From the NCBI GenBank assembly GCA_029857955.1, contig JAOUFY010000019.1, positions 1-42,913 on the forward strand: a stretch of 42,913 nt of DNA, in the 5' to 3' direction. The position numbers and the translations under genes are program-made. This stretch comes from Spirochaetia bacterium (lineage in GTDB: Bacteria; Spirochaetota; Leptospiria; Turneriellales; JAOUFE01). The notes beneath the pieces were generated by a model. The model was not told the origin of the DNA. It did no database searches and worked only from the letters and a program-made list of their open reading frames with translations. Below, in pieces: positions 33,069-42,396 of the stretch (positions are counted from its first letter, which is position 1; each line of letters begins with the position of its first letter).

Positions 33069-33605
33069 TTATCGAAAATCTCTTGCTTGCGTTGTCATCG
33101 GTGGAATGATCCAATACAACAGCCTGAACCATAATAAACTAAGTAAAGCATTGTATAAAGATTCCGGTAAAATAACTGTAACCAGCATTTCTGCGGCAAC
33201 ATTCCCGTGAAAAATTCCTGTAAGAATAAACAACACAACACCTTTTGTTAAACTAAAAATAAAAACAATTACAAACCACGAGAAGTTGTTATATTTTTGT
33301 ATACTTGATGAAAATTTCCCCCCCAGATAACCTACCAGGGCTTTCGGAAGAATATTAATGCCCAGATAGTGACGAACTTGTGAGGTTCCGGCAATCGTCA
33401 TGACCCCCAGATTAATATCTTGAAGTAATCCGGCTATAAATCCTATCCAAATACCGTGCATTTCACCTTTGTTCATGGAATAATAAATGGTTAAAAGTAA
33501 AAGAAAGTCCGGCTTTATACCGCCGAGTTGAAAAAATTCAAGACTGGTTTGTAAAAAATAGGATATAAAGATTGCAATTAAAATTATAATTTTTTCAAGT
33601 ATCAT
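33069..33605 (-). CDS. mreD: Rod shape-determining membrane protein MreD
   Basis: 178 aa, about five hydrophobic helices. It shows the low-complexity MreD pattern: N-terminal SYFLQTSLEFFQLGGIKPDFLLLLTIYYSMNKGEMHGIWIGFIAGLLQDI is typical, with Lys-Pro-Asp and the 'G...GLLQD' loop conserved. It bridges MreC and RodA/PBP2 in the inner membrane. Its position between mreC and mrdA confirms the call. ATG at 33605 is 11 bases after the mreC stop. Confidence 0.9.
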   Translation of the reverse strand: MILEKIIILIAIFISYFLQTSLEFFQLGGIKPDFLLLLTIYYSMNKGEMHGIWIGFIAGLLQDINLGVMTIAGTSQVRHYLGINILPKALVGYLGGKFSSSIQKYNNFSWFVIVFIFSLTKGVVLFILTGIFHGNVAAEMLVTVILPESLYNALLSLLWFRLLYWIIPPMTTQARDFR

Positions 33606-33616
33606 ATAATCAAACC

Positions 33617-34567
33617 TTACTTTCCCTGAGCCTCAATAACATTCCCTGTAATTTGTTCCACTTCGGGCGAAGACATTTTACCATATAAACTTTTATAATT
33701 CACCTGCTCTTTGTTTATGATCATTACGGTTTCAAGCTTTTCAATATCTATGGCAGGTTTTACAAATGCGTCTTGAAAAGTAGCCCCCCTGTAAATATTT
33801 TTCGTAACCTTACCTACCGGTAAATCACGAGGAAAAATTCCATAGTCGCCCGACGTAACAATTTCATCGCCTTCATGCAAAATAGCATCGAGAGTTATGT
33901 AATCAAGTTTGGGAAGCCCATGTAGATGACTTTGCCCGCTTAGCAATCCCCAGTGACCTGTTCTTTTTACTTTAACGCCCAGTTTTGAATATTGATCGGA
34001 AATCGGTAATATTCTTGAAGAGGTTTTGGTGACCTGAATGATTTTGCCCACAATACCGTAATTGATCGACTCCGTACTTACACCCTTCTCGTCAACAATA
34101 CTTGTGATCTGGAAAGCCAGAACTGGCATATATGGTTTCACGCCGTCATCAGAGCCTTTATCAACGATGATAGTTCTAAACAGGTTATCCGGATCCAGCG
34201 AAATAATTTCGGCATGTATTACGGGATACTGAACGACCGGTTTAAAGTCGAGTTGTTTGCGTAACCGGTTATTTTCCTCTTCGAGATACTTCAGCAATAG
34301 ATATAAATCCTGAGTATTTTCAAGTTTTTTTCTAAGGGCATCTCGCTCAGTTTTTAAAACAGCATAATTTCCATAACTATCAACAATACGAACAAATCCA
34401 TTTCGAAAAGAATGAAAGGCATTTGTAAAAAAATCAAGAGTAGATGCGGCCTTGTTGGCAGATTTTATAAAAATATTAGATTGACTTGATAAATTAACGA
34501 CAGTAAATATAACAATTACCGTCATGGAAATTCCAGCTTTAAATTTTGAAAGTATTTCTGCCAGCAT
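33617..34567 (-). CDS. mreC: Cell shape-determining protein MreC
   Basis: 316 aa. One N-terminal membrane helix (MTVIVIFTVVNLSS) and a coiled coil (YAVLKTERDALRKKLENTQDLYLLLKYLEEENNRLRKQLDF) lead to a periplasmic beta-barrel region: ISLDPDNLFRTIIVDKGSDDGVKPYMPVL, then GIVGKIIQVTKTSSRILPISD and GDEIVTSGDYGIFPRDLPVGKV. These are the standard MreC landmarks. It scaffolds PBP2 and MreD outside the membrane. Confidence 0.95.
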   Translation of the reverse strand: MLAEILSKFKAGISMTVIVIFTVVNLSSQSNIFIKSANKAASTLDFFTNAFHSFRNGFVRIVDSYGNYAVLKTERDALRKKLENTQDLYLLLKYLEEENNRLRKQLDFKPVVQYPVIHAEIISLDPDNLFRTIIVDKGSDDGVKPYMPVLAFQITSIVDEKGVSTESINYGIVGKIIQVTKTSSRILPISDQYSKLGVKVKRTGHWGLLSGQSHLHGLPKLDYITLDAILHEGDEIVTSGDYGIFPRDLPVGKVTKNIYRGATFQDAFVKPAIDIEKLETVMIINKEQVNYKSLYGKMSSPEVEQITGNVIEAQGK

Positions 34568-34625
34568 AAGTATTAAAGCCTACATGTTTTCTGAACTTGG
34601 CTAAACTAAAAAATACACATCCAAC

Positions 34626-34640
34626 ACGGGTTCAACCCGT
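34626..34640. terminator. Hairpin between mreB and mreC
   Basis: ACGGGT (34626-34631) and ACCCGT (34635-34640) pair around TCA. On the minus strand a T-run comes about 12 bases later, so it may attenuate transcription from mreB into mreC, or be an mRNA processing or stability site giving more MreB than MreC. Confidence 0.3.
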
Positions 34641-34669
34641 ACTTAAACAAGTTATCTAAATTTCGACAA

Positions 34670-35689
34670 CTACATGCGTTTTTTAATATTTCGAAGTTCT
34701 TCGAGATATTTTCCGGTACCAATTGCCACACAATTTAACGGATTTTCAGCCAGAATTACAGGTACGCCGGTTTCTTTGGCCAGAAATTTATCCAAACCTT
34801 TCAGTAAACTTCCGCCTCCTGTCAACACAATCCCTCGTTCAGTAATATCGGCTGCAAGTTCGGGAGGTGTTTTTTCAAGTACATGAATAGTTCCCTCAAG
34901 TACAGCATCTACCGGCTCTTTTAAAGCTTTCCGCATTTCATTGCTGTCAATGGTCAGGGTACGCGGAAGTCCCGACATGGCATCACGACCTTTGAGTTCA
35001 TAGGTTTCTGTTTTTTTACCTGGAAATGCATTTCCTATGGCAAGCTTGACTTCTTCAGCCGATCTTTCGCCAATGACAAGATTATATTCATTTCTCATGT
35101 ATTTAATAATAGCTTCATCAAACTCATCGCCGCCGACACGAATGGATTCGCAGATCACCATACCGCCAAGCGATAAAACCGCGATCTCAGTTGTACCACC
35201 GCCAATATCAATCACCATATTTCCGGCAGGTTCCTGAATGGGTATATTTGCGCCGATAGCGGCAGCTAAAGCTTCTTCAATTAAAAAGATTTCACGCGCT
35301 CCGGCTTGCTCGGCAGATTCACGAACAGCCCGTTTTTCAACCTCAGTAATTCCGGATGGAACGCAGATTACAATTCTTGGCTTTACAAGGGTTGTTCTGT
35401 TATGAACTTTATTTATAAAATAACGAATCATTTTTTCAACCGTTTCAAAGTCGGCAATTACTCCGTCTTTCATCGGTCGAATAGCAACAATTTCACCGGG
35501 AGTCCTTCCCATCATTCGTTTGGCTTCCTGACCAACCGCAAGAACTTTTCCGGTAGAAGAATTTATCGCAACCACGGAAGGCTCTGAAAGTACAATTCCC
35601 TGTCCCCTTACATAAACCAGCGTATTGGCTGTTCCGAGGTCAATCCCTAGATCGTTTGAAAATAATGAATGAAACCAATCAAATAACAT
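34670..35689 (-). CDS. mreB: Actin-like rod shape-determining protein MreB
   Basis: 339 aa actin-fold ATPase forming membrane-bound filaments that guide the elongasome. [29 protein letters not shown] is phosphate-1, [13 protein letters not shown] the next landmark, [21 protein letters not shown] phosphate-2 and [14 protein letters not shown] the adenosine motif. I chose ATG 35689 because AGGA lies seven bases upstream and the protein then starts [17 protein letters not shown] like other MreBs; a longer reading starts at 35755. The aromatic N-terminus may act as the membrane anchor. First gene of the mreB-mreC-mreD-mrdA-rodA operon. Confidence 0.97.
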   Translation of the reverse strand: MLFDWFHSLFSNDLGIDLGTANTLVYVRGQGIVLSEPSVVAINSSTGKVLAVGQEAKRMMGRTPGEIVAIRPMKDGVIADFETVEKMIRYFINKVHNRTTLVKPRIVICVPSGITEVEKRAVRESAEQAGAREIFLIEEALAAAIGANIPIQEPAGNMVIDIGGGTTEIAVLSLGGMVICESIRVGGDEFDEAIIKYMRNEYNLVIGERSAEEVKLAIGNAFPGKKTETYELKGRDAMSGLPRTLTIDSNEMRKALKEPVDAVLEGTIHVLEKTPPELAADITERGIVLTGGGSLLKGLDKFLAKETGVPVILAENPLNCVAIGTGKYLEELRNIKKRM

Positions 35690-35828
35690 ATTTTTTCCTG
35701 TTAGCCTGTATTTAGCCAAAGCATGGACTGACAAGTAAAAATTATTTGACTTCACAAATCCTCATATTGTAGGGACAGAAATGCAGTTTTTCTTTACAAA
35801 ATCTGCTGAACATAGAAGTACTTTCCTG

Positions 35829-35850
35829 ATTTTCAGGTAGACCTGAAAAT
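35829..35850. promoter_or_regulatory. 22-bp near-perfect palindrome between mreB and thiG
   Basis: ATTTTCAGGT (35829-35838) and ACCTGAAAAT (35841-35850) are exact inverted repeats with a 2-base centre. It lies 46 bases before the thiG start and about 140 bases before mreB. It could be an operator or an RNA hairpin. The TPP riboswitch consensus (CUGAGA, ACCUGAUC-type junctions) is not present. Confidence 0.5.
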
Positions 35851-35896
35851 TCCAAAGCCGGGCGCACACGCAGCAGGTTCGTATAAAAAGGTTATT

Positions 35897-36712
35897 ATGC
35901 ATTCAAGTGAATTTGAAAAACTAAAAAATGATCCCCTTGTCCTGGGTGACTTAAAACTGTTCTCAAGAATTTTAGTCGGTACAGGTAAGTATTCCTCATT
36001 GCCGGAAATGAAAAATTGTCACAAAGAAAGCGGTACACAAATGGTGACGCTGGCATTGCGGCGCGTTCCGCTTCATTTATCAAGTCAGCAAACTGCAAAT
36101 ATCATCGACTATATTGATACTGAAAATATCACCATTTTACCTAACACCGCCGGAGCTCATTCTGCGCCGGAAGCCTTGAGAATGGCAGCCATAGCCGTAG
36201 AGATGGGAATGAAATTTTTAAAAGTTGAAGTGATGGGTGATGTGACTACCCTTTTGCCTGATCCGATCGAAACCCTTAAAAGCGTTGAAATGCTTAGAGA
36301 GAAATATACCCGTGATGATTTATTCTTAATGGTTTATACCAATGACGATCCGGTTCTGGCGGGAAAACTCCTTAAAGCAGGTGCAGATGCCATCATGCCT
36401 GCCGGCAGCCCGATCGGAAGCGGAAGGGGTATTCAAAATAAAGGCAACATTAAAATGATCCTGGAAATTGTAAACGGCAAGGTTCCCGTGATACTTGATG
36501 CCGGCGTCGGCTGTGCGGGCGATGTTACCCTGGCAATGGAATTAGGAATGGACGCTGTGCTGCTTAACACGGCGATTGCCCAGGCGCAGGATCCGGTTAA
36601 AATGGCCGCCGCGATGAAATATGCATGGATGGCCGGCCGGTTATCATACATGGCCGGAAGAATACCTTCAAAATTATACGCAACGGCATCAAGCCCTGAA
36701 CTTGATTTTTAA
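35897..36712 (+). CDS. thiG: Thiazole synthase
   Basis: 271 aa TIM-barrel enzyme that builds the thiazole moiety of thiamine from DXP, dehydroglycine and ThiS-thiocarboxylate. Markers: RILVGTGKYSS near residue 24, LPNTAGAHSAPEALRMA, the Schiff-base Lys109 in MGMKFLKVEVMGD, the phosphate site IMPAGSPIGSGRGIQN and PVILDAGVGCAGDV. About 15 residues longer than usual at the N-terminus. ATG follows AAGG. thiS, thiF, thiH or thiO are not near, so it is transcribed alone. Confidence 0.96.
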   Translation: MHSSEFEKLKNDPLVLGDLKLFSRILVGTGKYSSLPEMKNCHKESGTQMVTLALRRVPLHLSSQQTANIIDYIDTENITILPNTAGAHSAPEALRMAAIAVEMGMKFLKVEVMGDVTTLLPDPIETLKSVEMLREKYTRDDLFLMVYTNDDPVLAGKLLKAGADAIMPAGSPIGSGRGIQNKGNIKMILEIVNGKVPVILDAGVGCAGDVTLAMELGMDAVLLNTAIAQAQDPVKMAAAMKYAWMAGRLSYMAGRIPSKLYATASSPELDF

Positions 36713-36728
36713 TCTAATTTACAGGGTT

Positions 36729-38225
36729 TTAAAATAATACCATTCGAGCATCAGGGTTTATTTTCTTGATGGTTTGCCACAAAATATACCCCCGACGAAA
36801 CGGCCATTTCTCCTGATCTGGGTGGATCGAACTTTTTAAGTAAATGGAATAATTGTCTTTTTCAAGCAATGCTGACACCTTTTTTTCATATTCCAAATCT
36901 TCCTCTAAAAATCGTATGGCATTTTCATTTAACATTACATCGATTTTTTGGTTTTTTATTCCATCAATAAGCTTAACAACGTTTTCAGGTATAATTTTTA
37001 AATCTATGATGATGAGTTTTTTAATTTTAGAAGTTTTAAGACTATCGAAATTTAGTTTATTTATATCACTAAATGAAACAATGATATTTTCATCCACAAC
37101 ATCTACAGCTTCCTGGTGATTCCTGCTAGATTTTATTAAAGATAAAAATATCAATGTCAGTACCGCTCCTGTTATAACCATTTTCTTGTTAAAATTCATG
37201 ATTACGGGTAAATTGGTTTCCAGCAATAAAAAAAATCCCGAAATTGGAAAAAACAATGATTCTAAACGTGTAATCAGTAAACCGGCAAATAAAAGTAAAA
37301 TAATAAACAACAGCTTAATTCCGATAAATTTATCTTTCATCAACAATACCCAGATTACAATTGCAGACAACAATAAAACATAGAGACTTGAATTTAAGCT
37401 TAAATTGCTAATTACAACATCAGAAAAGCTTTCGTTGTTCGTTATATTTTTATTATAAACCATCGTCATTGGTAAAAATATATAATTTAATAAAGACGAA
37501 GCTGGAACATCAAACCAACTGTAGGCAAAAATGATGTGTAACGCTGCCAATGTAAAAAAAGAAATACCAAACGGCGTAATTTCTCTTAAAATCTCACGAT
37601 ACGCCAAGTTTAAATCATCATATTTGATTAAATGTCGCAAGATATGATATACAAAAATCATAAAAAATCCAGGTAAAAAAATAAATGATAAAAAAATATA
37701 AAAAAGTGTCTTTTTAAGTATCGTATTTTTATAAATAATTTTTTCATTTAATTTTTCAAAAATAAAATAAAGCCCCAGTTGAAACCATAAAAACAATCCA
37801 GTTGCATTATATTTAAATAAAAACAAACAACTGACAAGCCATAAGGTATATGTGTAAAAATTTAAAATTTTATATCGAAGAGCAAAATAAAACAAAATAA
37901 AAAAATCTCCAAATATTAAAAACACAAGCGTGCGTGCAGATAAAAATTTATTGCATATTGACAATAGCAAATAATACGGATGAATTTGATGAAAATTAAA
38001 ATTTAAAAACAAAGGCTCTTTCAACGCATAAAATAAATACGAATTAAAAGAATTTGTTTTTAATAAAACGTGAAAAAAACCTGCTTTTTGATATAAAGTC
38101 GAGATATAATAAAAAAATAAAAATGTTCCGGCAAATAAAAACCATATAGAAACTTCAACAAGAAAATTTTTAGCGCTATCGATGGGCTCAGAATGTTGAT
38201 TAATTTTTTTTATCTTTTCAGTCAT
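36729..38225 (-). CDS. Polytopic membrane protein, unknown (GT-C-like layout)
   Basis: 498 aa, ATG at 38225, ten bases after trpC (a longer frame would overlap trpC). At least nine hydrophobic helices fill residues ~20-365, followed by a soluble ~130-residue domain (HQEAVDVVDENIIVSFSDINKLNFD...PFRRGYILWQTIKKINPDARMVLF). The polar first loop between helices 1 and 2 holds HQIHPYYLLL. Multi-pass proteins with a large first loop and a soluble tail are often GT-C glycosyltransferases, but I see no diagnostic Asp/Glu motif, so the function is open. Very AT-rich with Phe/Leu/Ile bias. Confidence 0.65.
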   Translation of the reverse strand: MTEKIKKINQHSEPIDSAKNFLVEVSIWFLFAGTFLFFYYISTLYQKAGFFHVLLKTNSFNSYLFYALKEPLFLNFNFHQIHPYYLLLSICNKFLSARTLVFLIFGDFFILFYFALRYKILNFYTYTLWLVSCLFLFKYNATGLFLWFQLGLYFIFEKLNEKIIYKNTILKKTLFYIFLSFIFLPGFFMIFVYHILRHLIKYDDLNLAYREILREITPFGISFFTLAALHIIFAYSWFDVPASSLLNYIFLPMTMVYNKNITNNESFSDVVISNLSLNSSLYVLLLSAIVIWVLLMKDKFIGIKLLFIILLLFAGLLITRLESLFFPISGFFLLLETNLPVIMNFNKKMVITGAVLTLIFLSLIKSSRNHQEAVDVVDENIIVSFSDINKLNFDSLKTSKIKKLIIIDLKIIPENVVKLIDGIKNQKIDVMLNENAIRFLEEDLEYEKKVSALLEKDNYSIYLKSSIHPDQEKWPFRRGYILWQTIKKINPDARMVLF

Positions 38226-38235
38226 TTTAATTTGT

Positions 38236-39003
38236 TTAACCAAAGAGCGTTTTAAGTAATTTTTGCGGGTCTGCATTTTCCATAAAAGCTGTTCCCATAA
38301 GAACGGCATCAACAACACCATCTACTTCTTGCAAATCCTGAGATGTTTTTAATCCCGATTCAGAAACAAGAACCAGATTTTCACGTCTTTCACCAGGTAT
38401 GATCTTTGAAAGTTGATTGGTTGTTTGTAAATCAATAGAAAGGTCGATCAGGTTTCGATTGTTTATACCCAGTATTTGAACATTAAATTCAAGCGCAGTT
38501 TCAAGCTCTGCCTGATTATGCACTTCGATTAGGGCAGGCATGTTAAATTCTTTACCAGCCTCAATTAACTCTCTCAACTGGTTTTTATCCAGAGCCGCAA
38601 CAATTAAGAGATAAAAATCTGCGCCAAAAAGTCTGGCTTCTGCAACCTGAATTGTTTCCGTTATAAAATCTTTTCGAAGCAAAGGAAGATTTGTTAATCG
38701 GGAAGCTTCTTCCAGATCATTAAGAGATCCTCCAAAGTAATTTTTTTCAGTTAAAATAGACAGGGCGCTTGCATAGGGTTCATACATCTCAATGGCAGAC
38801 TTTACGGTCATACCACGATTTAATATCCCAAGCGAAGGACTCACCCTTTTTAGTTCAGCAATGAGGTTTAATTTATGGCGTCTTTGATTATTTTTCTTTA
38901 ACAACGCATATACATCTTTGTTTGTTTTTGACAAATTTGTTTTTGAAAGTTGTTTCGGGATTTCATTTTTTTTATCTTCAATTATTTTTTTAAGTACGTT
39001 CAT
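38236..39003 (-). CDS. trpC: Indole-3-glycerol-phosphate synthase
   Basis: 255 aa TIM barrel converting CdRP to indole-3-glycerol phosphate in tryptophan synthesis. IAELKRVSPSLG contains the catalytic Lys, and ASALSILTEKNYFGGSL, LPLLRKDFITE (Lys), ALIEVHNQAELETAL, ILGINNRNL (Asn) and LVSESGL (Glu, Ser) are intact. It is separate from trpE-trpG at 4.9-6.9 kb. Encoded downstream of rnhB with a 64-base gap. Confidence 0.96.
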   Translation of the reverse strand: MNVLKKIIEDKKNEIPKQLSKTNLSKTNKDVYALLKKNNQRRHKLNLIAELKRVSPSLGILNRGMTVKSAIEMYEPYASALSILTEKNYFGGSLNDLEEASRLTNLPLLRKDFITETIQVAEARLFGADFYLLIVAALDKNQLRELIEAGKEFNMPALIEVHNQAELETALEFNVQILGINNRNLIDLSIDLQTTNQLSKIIPGERRENLVLVSESGLKTSQDLQEVDGVVDAVLMGTAFMENADPQKLLKTLFG

Positions 39004-39067
39004 GATTGTATTGGTTTTTGTCGATTTTTTCTACATTTGGACGAGTGGTTGCCTTTTTAGACAATCA

Positions 39068-39775
39068 TTACACGTTGAGAATCTTTTTTACAAATAGTTT
39101 ACGGTGAAATGGAGTAACGCCATGTTTTAATAACGCATTTCGATGATAAAGAGTACCATAACCAGCATTGCTTTCAAGGCCATAATCTGAAAATCTTTTT
39201 GCAGACTGAATGATGAGCCGGTCTCTTTCCTCTTTCGCTAAAATCGATGCGCACGAAATATGAAACAAATGTTCATCGCCGCGAATAATTGAATGTATTT
39301 GAGGAATTGGATGGATCATTCTAAGCTGCGGAAACTGAAACTTATAATTTCCATCCAGCAATATATAGGCAACTGATAATTTTTTATTTATCGCCATTGC
39401 CTTTTTAAGAAGAGCGCGGGCAGTACGATATACTCCATATTGTATGGCTTTGTTGATGTTGTATTTGTCAATGAACTTTACAGAGACATGAGAAGTGTGG
39501 TGGATATATTGATTTTTTATAAGTTCTGAAAGTTCTTTACGCAAAGGCGCTTTAATTTTTTTAGAATCGTTTACTTGAGAGCACCATTTGGGCAAATCGC
39601 CAGAAAATAAGTCCATTGCCTTAAATAAAATACCGCCGACAGTCACCGGTCCAAATAAAGGTCCGCGGCCGACTTCATCCATCGCGATTACCCAAGTGTC
39701 AGAATGTTCATGAGCTGAAAACAAGACCTTGAGCTTATCTTCTAATGAAGGTTCTCGAATGGCTGAATTTTTCAT
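39068..39775 (-). CDS. rnhB: Ribonuclease HII
   Basis: 235 aa enzyme that nicks at ribonucleotides embedded in DNA. The catalytic Asp-Glu is in AMDEVGRGPLFGPV; LLDGNYKF supplies the third acid, and SIIRGDEHLFHISCASILAKEERDRL the fourth plus the helix motif. YGLESNAGYGTLYHRNALLKHGVTPFHRKLF matches the C-terminal signature. The usual 'GPLAGPV' reads GPLFGPV, a conservative oddity. The ~25-residue N-terminal extension is normal. rplS-rnhB adjacency is common in bacteria. Confidence 0.96.
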   Translation of the reverse strand: MKNSAIREPSLEDKLKVLFSAHEHSDTWVIAMDEVGRGPLFGPVTVGGILFKAMDLFSGDLPKWCSQVNDSKKIKAPLRKELSELIKNQYIHHTSHVSVKFIDKYNINKAIQYGVYRTARALLKKAMAINKKLSVAYILLDGNYKFQFPQLRMIHPIPQIHSIIRGDEHLFHISCASILAKEERDRLIIQSAKRFSDYGLESNAGYGTLYHRNALLKHGVTPFHRKLFVKKILNV

Positions 39776-39821
39776 AAAACATTCTAAAAAGAAAGCTACG
39801 ACTTAAATATGAGTCAAGTTT

Positions 39822-39851
39822 AACCGCACAAAGTCGGTTTTAAAAAAACCG
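39822..39851 (-). terminator. Hairpins immediately after rplS
   Basis: CGGTTTT (39835-39841) pairs with AAAACCG (39845-39851), and the alternative AACCG (39822-39826) pairs with CGGTT (39835-39839). On the minus strand the hairpin begins two bases after the rplS stop codon. The mutually exclusive stems could cause partial termination before rnhB. Confidence 0.35.
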
Positions 39852-39852
39852 T

Positions 39853-40317
39853 TTACGCCTGTTCCGGGGCAGCTTCAACTTCTGCTGCAGGTTCTGCGGC
39901 TTTTGGTTTTTTTGATTCGGCAGTTTTTCGTTTTGTTTCAGCTTTATCAAAAACAGCGTCTGCTTTCATTGATTTTTTAATTTCGGTCAGACGGCTCTTT
40001 TTGCCAGAAAGCTCTCTTTGATAATAAAGTTTTGATCTTCGAACTTTGCTACTTCGCATTTTTTCGATTTTTTCAACGGTTGGACTATAAACAGGAAAAA
40101 TTCTCTCAACACCAACATCATAGCTTACTCTGCGTACTACGATACTTTTACCTGCTCCGTGATTACGAATGGCAATAACAGTACCTTCGTATATCTGGAT
40201 TCTTTCTTTGTTACCCTCTTTAATGCGGTAGTGAACTTTTACAAGATCGCCTACATTTATATTTAAAGGCTTTGATACCTGTTCCAGGTGCAGTTTTTCC
40301 ATTGTTGATGTATTCAT
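39853..40317 (-). CDS. rplS: 50S ribosomal protein L19
   Basis: 154 aa. Residues ~10-115 are L19: NVGDLVKVHYRIKEGNKERIQIYEGTVIAIRNHGAGKSIVVRRVSYDVGVERIFPVYSPTV followed by RRSKLYYQRELSGKKSRL. L19 sits at the 30S-50S interface. The C-terminal ~40 residues are an Ala/Lys/Glu-rich unstructured tail not found in most L19s. ATG has GGGAG upstream. trmD and rimM, usually just upstream, are absent; a hairpin-rich gap follows instead. Confidence 0.97.
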   Translation of the reverse strand: MNTSTMEKLHLEQVSKPLNINVGDLVKVHYRIKEGNKERIQIYEGTVIAIRNHGAGKSIVVRRVSYDVGVERIFPVYSPTVEKIEKMRSSKVRRSKLYYQRELSGKKSRLTEIKKSMKADAVFDKAETKRKTAESKKPKAAEPAAEVEAAPEQA

Positions 40318-40691
40318 TTGAAGTTCTCCCGACCCGGTCCAATTTACAAATCCAGGTTTATTTATATAGAGATAGTTTTTAAATGTTTCATGGGGTGAAA
40401 AGTTTTTTTTCTATAATCTTGCCATTTAAAAATATTCACAGACTTGCGCAGGTAATTACATAATGGGGTGCCGTAAAAGGAGTGCCCCGAGCTTCGAGGG
40501 GCAGAACTTTGCAGGCAGGGGCATTTGTAATATTTACGCCTGAAAAATCAATCATCACGCCCCTATTGCTGTCTTAATTATTGTTCTTTCTTGATAAACT
40601 CAGAGTTTAATGATTTACAACTCCTTTATTTTACAAAGGATTGTATAAGCAAGCACTGGTATATTATGGGGAAAATTTAAAAGCTCTTACA
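40318..40691. other. Divergent gap between rplS and the TSUP permease gene
   Basis: 374 bases without a supported gene. The central hairpin TGCCCC (40483-40488) / GGGGCA (40498-40503), with inner CGA/TCG pairs, is strong and is followed by a second GGGGCA at 40518. The region is otherwise AT-rich and must carry the rplS promoter. An in-frame TTG at 40641 could extend the permease by 17 residues. Confidence 0.5.
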
Positions 40692-41501
40692 ATGGATCTC
40701 TGGTTCATCATATCATTATTGTTATTGGGTTGCGTTGTCGGTTTTGCCGCAGGGCTTCTTGGTATTGGCGGCGGCGGAATCATGGTTCCCGTGCTCACCT
40801 CATTATTTCTGGCAAACGGGTTCGGAGTGGAAAAGGTCGTTCACCTTGCGCTTGGAACATCCATGGCCTCCATCATTATAACCTCCATTTCAAGTATTCG
40901 CGCCCATCACTCCCAAAATGGCGTTTTGTGGGGTATCGTAAAAAACATGGCTCCCGGCATACTACTGGGCGCTTTTAGTACGACATTTGTCGCTTCGTAT
41001 TTAAATTCAATGTACCTGGCTATATTTTTCTCCATCTTTATGGCATACGTTTCATTGCAAATGTTTTTAAACATAAAACCAAAGCCCGACAGGAAATTGC
41101 CCGGCAAAGTCGGCTTGTTTTCAGCAGGCTCTGTGATTGGCGGCATCTCTTCTCTGGTTTCCATCGGAGGCGGTTCACTGACAGTTCCCTACCTTACATG
41201 GCATAATGTTAAAGTCACCAATGCCATCGGTACATCGGCTGCCATTGGCCTTCCCATTTCCATCGCGGGAACCTTCGGATACATTGTAAACGGATGGGGA
41301 AATTCTTCGCCCGACAAACTTACCCTTGGGTTTATTTATCTTCCGGCTGTTTTTTTAATTTCATCGGTTAGTTTTTTTCTGGCGCCCTATGGAGCAAAAC
41401 TGGCGCACAATTTGCCCGTTGCCAAACTTAAAAAAATATTTGCCATACTTTTGATTGCTTTGAGTATCAAGATGCTCGTTTCTGTTTTAAAGGCAATTTA
41501 G
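40692..41501 (+). CDS. TSUP-family (TauE/SafE) membrane permease
   Basis: 269 aa with eight hydrophobic segments. Both glycine-rich family motifs are visible, one per half: GFAAGLLGIGGGGIMVPVL near the N-terminus and GGISSLVSIGGGSLTVPYL in the middle. ALGTSMASIIITSISSIRAHH and NAIGTSAAIGLPISIAGTFGYI follow them symmetrically, the internal duplication of this family. Members carry sulfite, sulfonates, thiosulfate or other organic anions; the substrate cannot be inferred. I use the ATG at 40692. A terminator-like hairpin starts at its stop codon. Confidence 0.9.
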   Translation: MDLWFIISLLLLGCVVGFAAGLLGIGGGGIMVPVLTSLFLANGFGVEKVVHLALGTSMASIIITSISSIRAHHSQNGVLWGIVKNMAPGILLGAFSTTFVASYLNSMYLAIFFSIFMAYVSLQMFLNIKPKPDRKLPGKVGLFSAGSVIGGISSLVSIGGGSLTVPYLTWHNVKVTNAIGTSAAIGLPISIAGTFGYIVNGWGNSSPDKLTLGFIYLPAVFLISSVSFFLAPYGAKLAHNLPVAKLKKIFAILLIALSIKMLVSVLKAI

Positions 41502-41533
41502 GGGGGCTCCCTCGCCTAAACAAATTTTTCTTT
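41497..41533 (+). terminator. Terminator-like hairpin after TSUP gene
   Basis: TTTAGG (41497-41502) pairs with CCTAAA (41515-41520) around a G/C-rich loop, followed by ATTTTTCTTT. It overlaps the stop codon of the permease and reaches the stop codon of the convergent esterase gene. Confidence 0.45.
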
Positions 41534-42383
41534 ATTTATACCCGTCTACAAAATATTTAATTACGTTTGGAACTTCACTTTTCCAGTATTCCCAGTTATG
41601 AGATGCGCCATTTTGTTCGTGGTATATAAACGAATATTTTTTCTTATCTTTAACCCTTTGTTTTAATTCATCATTTAAAAGCCGCGATTGGTTTACAGGA
41701 GCAATGTTATCTATAGATCCATGACCAATGTACAATCGAGTATTTTCCAGGCGATCAAGGTACGATACCAACGAGTTTTCTTTCCAGCGATTTTTAAATT
41801 GTTCAAATGGGCCAAAACTTCCCCTGGCTAAACCATCTTTGGGCGTAAGGCTCACATCATAGTCGCCGGAAATCATGGAAGCAAAACCAAATGTTTCAGG
41901 ATAATAACCGGCAAGTAAAGCGGCTCCGTGACCACCCGTTGAAACGCCCATTATCCCGATCATATTTCGATTTTTAGAAATATTAAAATGAGCCGAAACA
42001 TAAGAGTATAATTGATCTTTAATCCATACCCCTGAAGGCATTGAATTCCATTTTAAAACGGTTTCTGGAAAATATTCACGTTCATAATTGGCAATCGTCA
42101 TTTGAGGACATACAACAAGAATGGAATACTTTTCGGCCAGTTCTGCAATTCCGGATGTTTTCCATTCTTCGGCGTTTAATTTCCAGCCATGCAAGGCAAT
42201 CATCAAGGCGTAACCCTGATTTGGTTTTTGCGAAGGAACGTAGATCAAAACCGGCACCTTAAAACTCGTTTTTTGATAGTCTGTGGTTATAAATTCAGTT
42301 TTCCATTGACCGGCATTTAAATTCTGCGCAGATTCAATCATTAAAAATAAAAACACAACCATTAGAGATAAATATTTTTTCAT
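41532..42383 (-). CDS. Secreted alpha/beta-hydrolase esterase
   Basis: 283 aa. A signal peptide (MKKYLSLMVVFLFLMIESAQNLNA) ends about residue 24. The catalytic triad of an EstA/feruloyl-esterase-like hydrolase can be placed: Ser148 in GVSTGGHG, Asp225 in GHGSIDNIAPV and His262 in GASHNWEYW, with oxyanion HGW at 65-67. It would hydrolyse an ester in the periplasm or outside the cell; the substrate is unknown. It lies 13 bases after the partial gene upstream on the same strand and probably shares its operon. Confidence 0.88.
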   Translation of the reverse strand: MKKYLSLMVVFLFLMIESAQNLNAGQWKTEFITTDYQKTSFKVPVLIYVPSQKPNQGYALMIALHGWKLNAEEWKTSGIAELAEKYSILVVCPQMTIANYEREYFPETVLKWNSMPSGVWIKDQLYSYVSAHFNISKNRNMIGIMGVSTGGHGAALLAGYYPETFGFASMISGDYDVSLTPKDGLARGSFGPFEQFKNRWKENSLVSYLDRLENTRLYIGHGSIDNIAPVNQSRLLNDELKQRVKDKKKYSFIYHEQNGASHNWEYWKSEVPNVIKYFVDGYK

Positions 42384-42396
42384 AGCTACTCCTGTT

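Noticed and set aside
35756..35896. TPP riboswitch upstream of thiG
   Set aside because: The conserved CUGAGA and ACCUGA junction sequences are missing; only a 22-bp palindrome is present.
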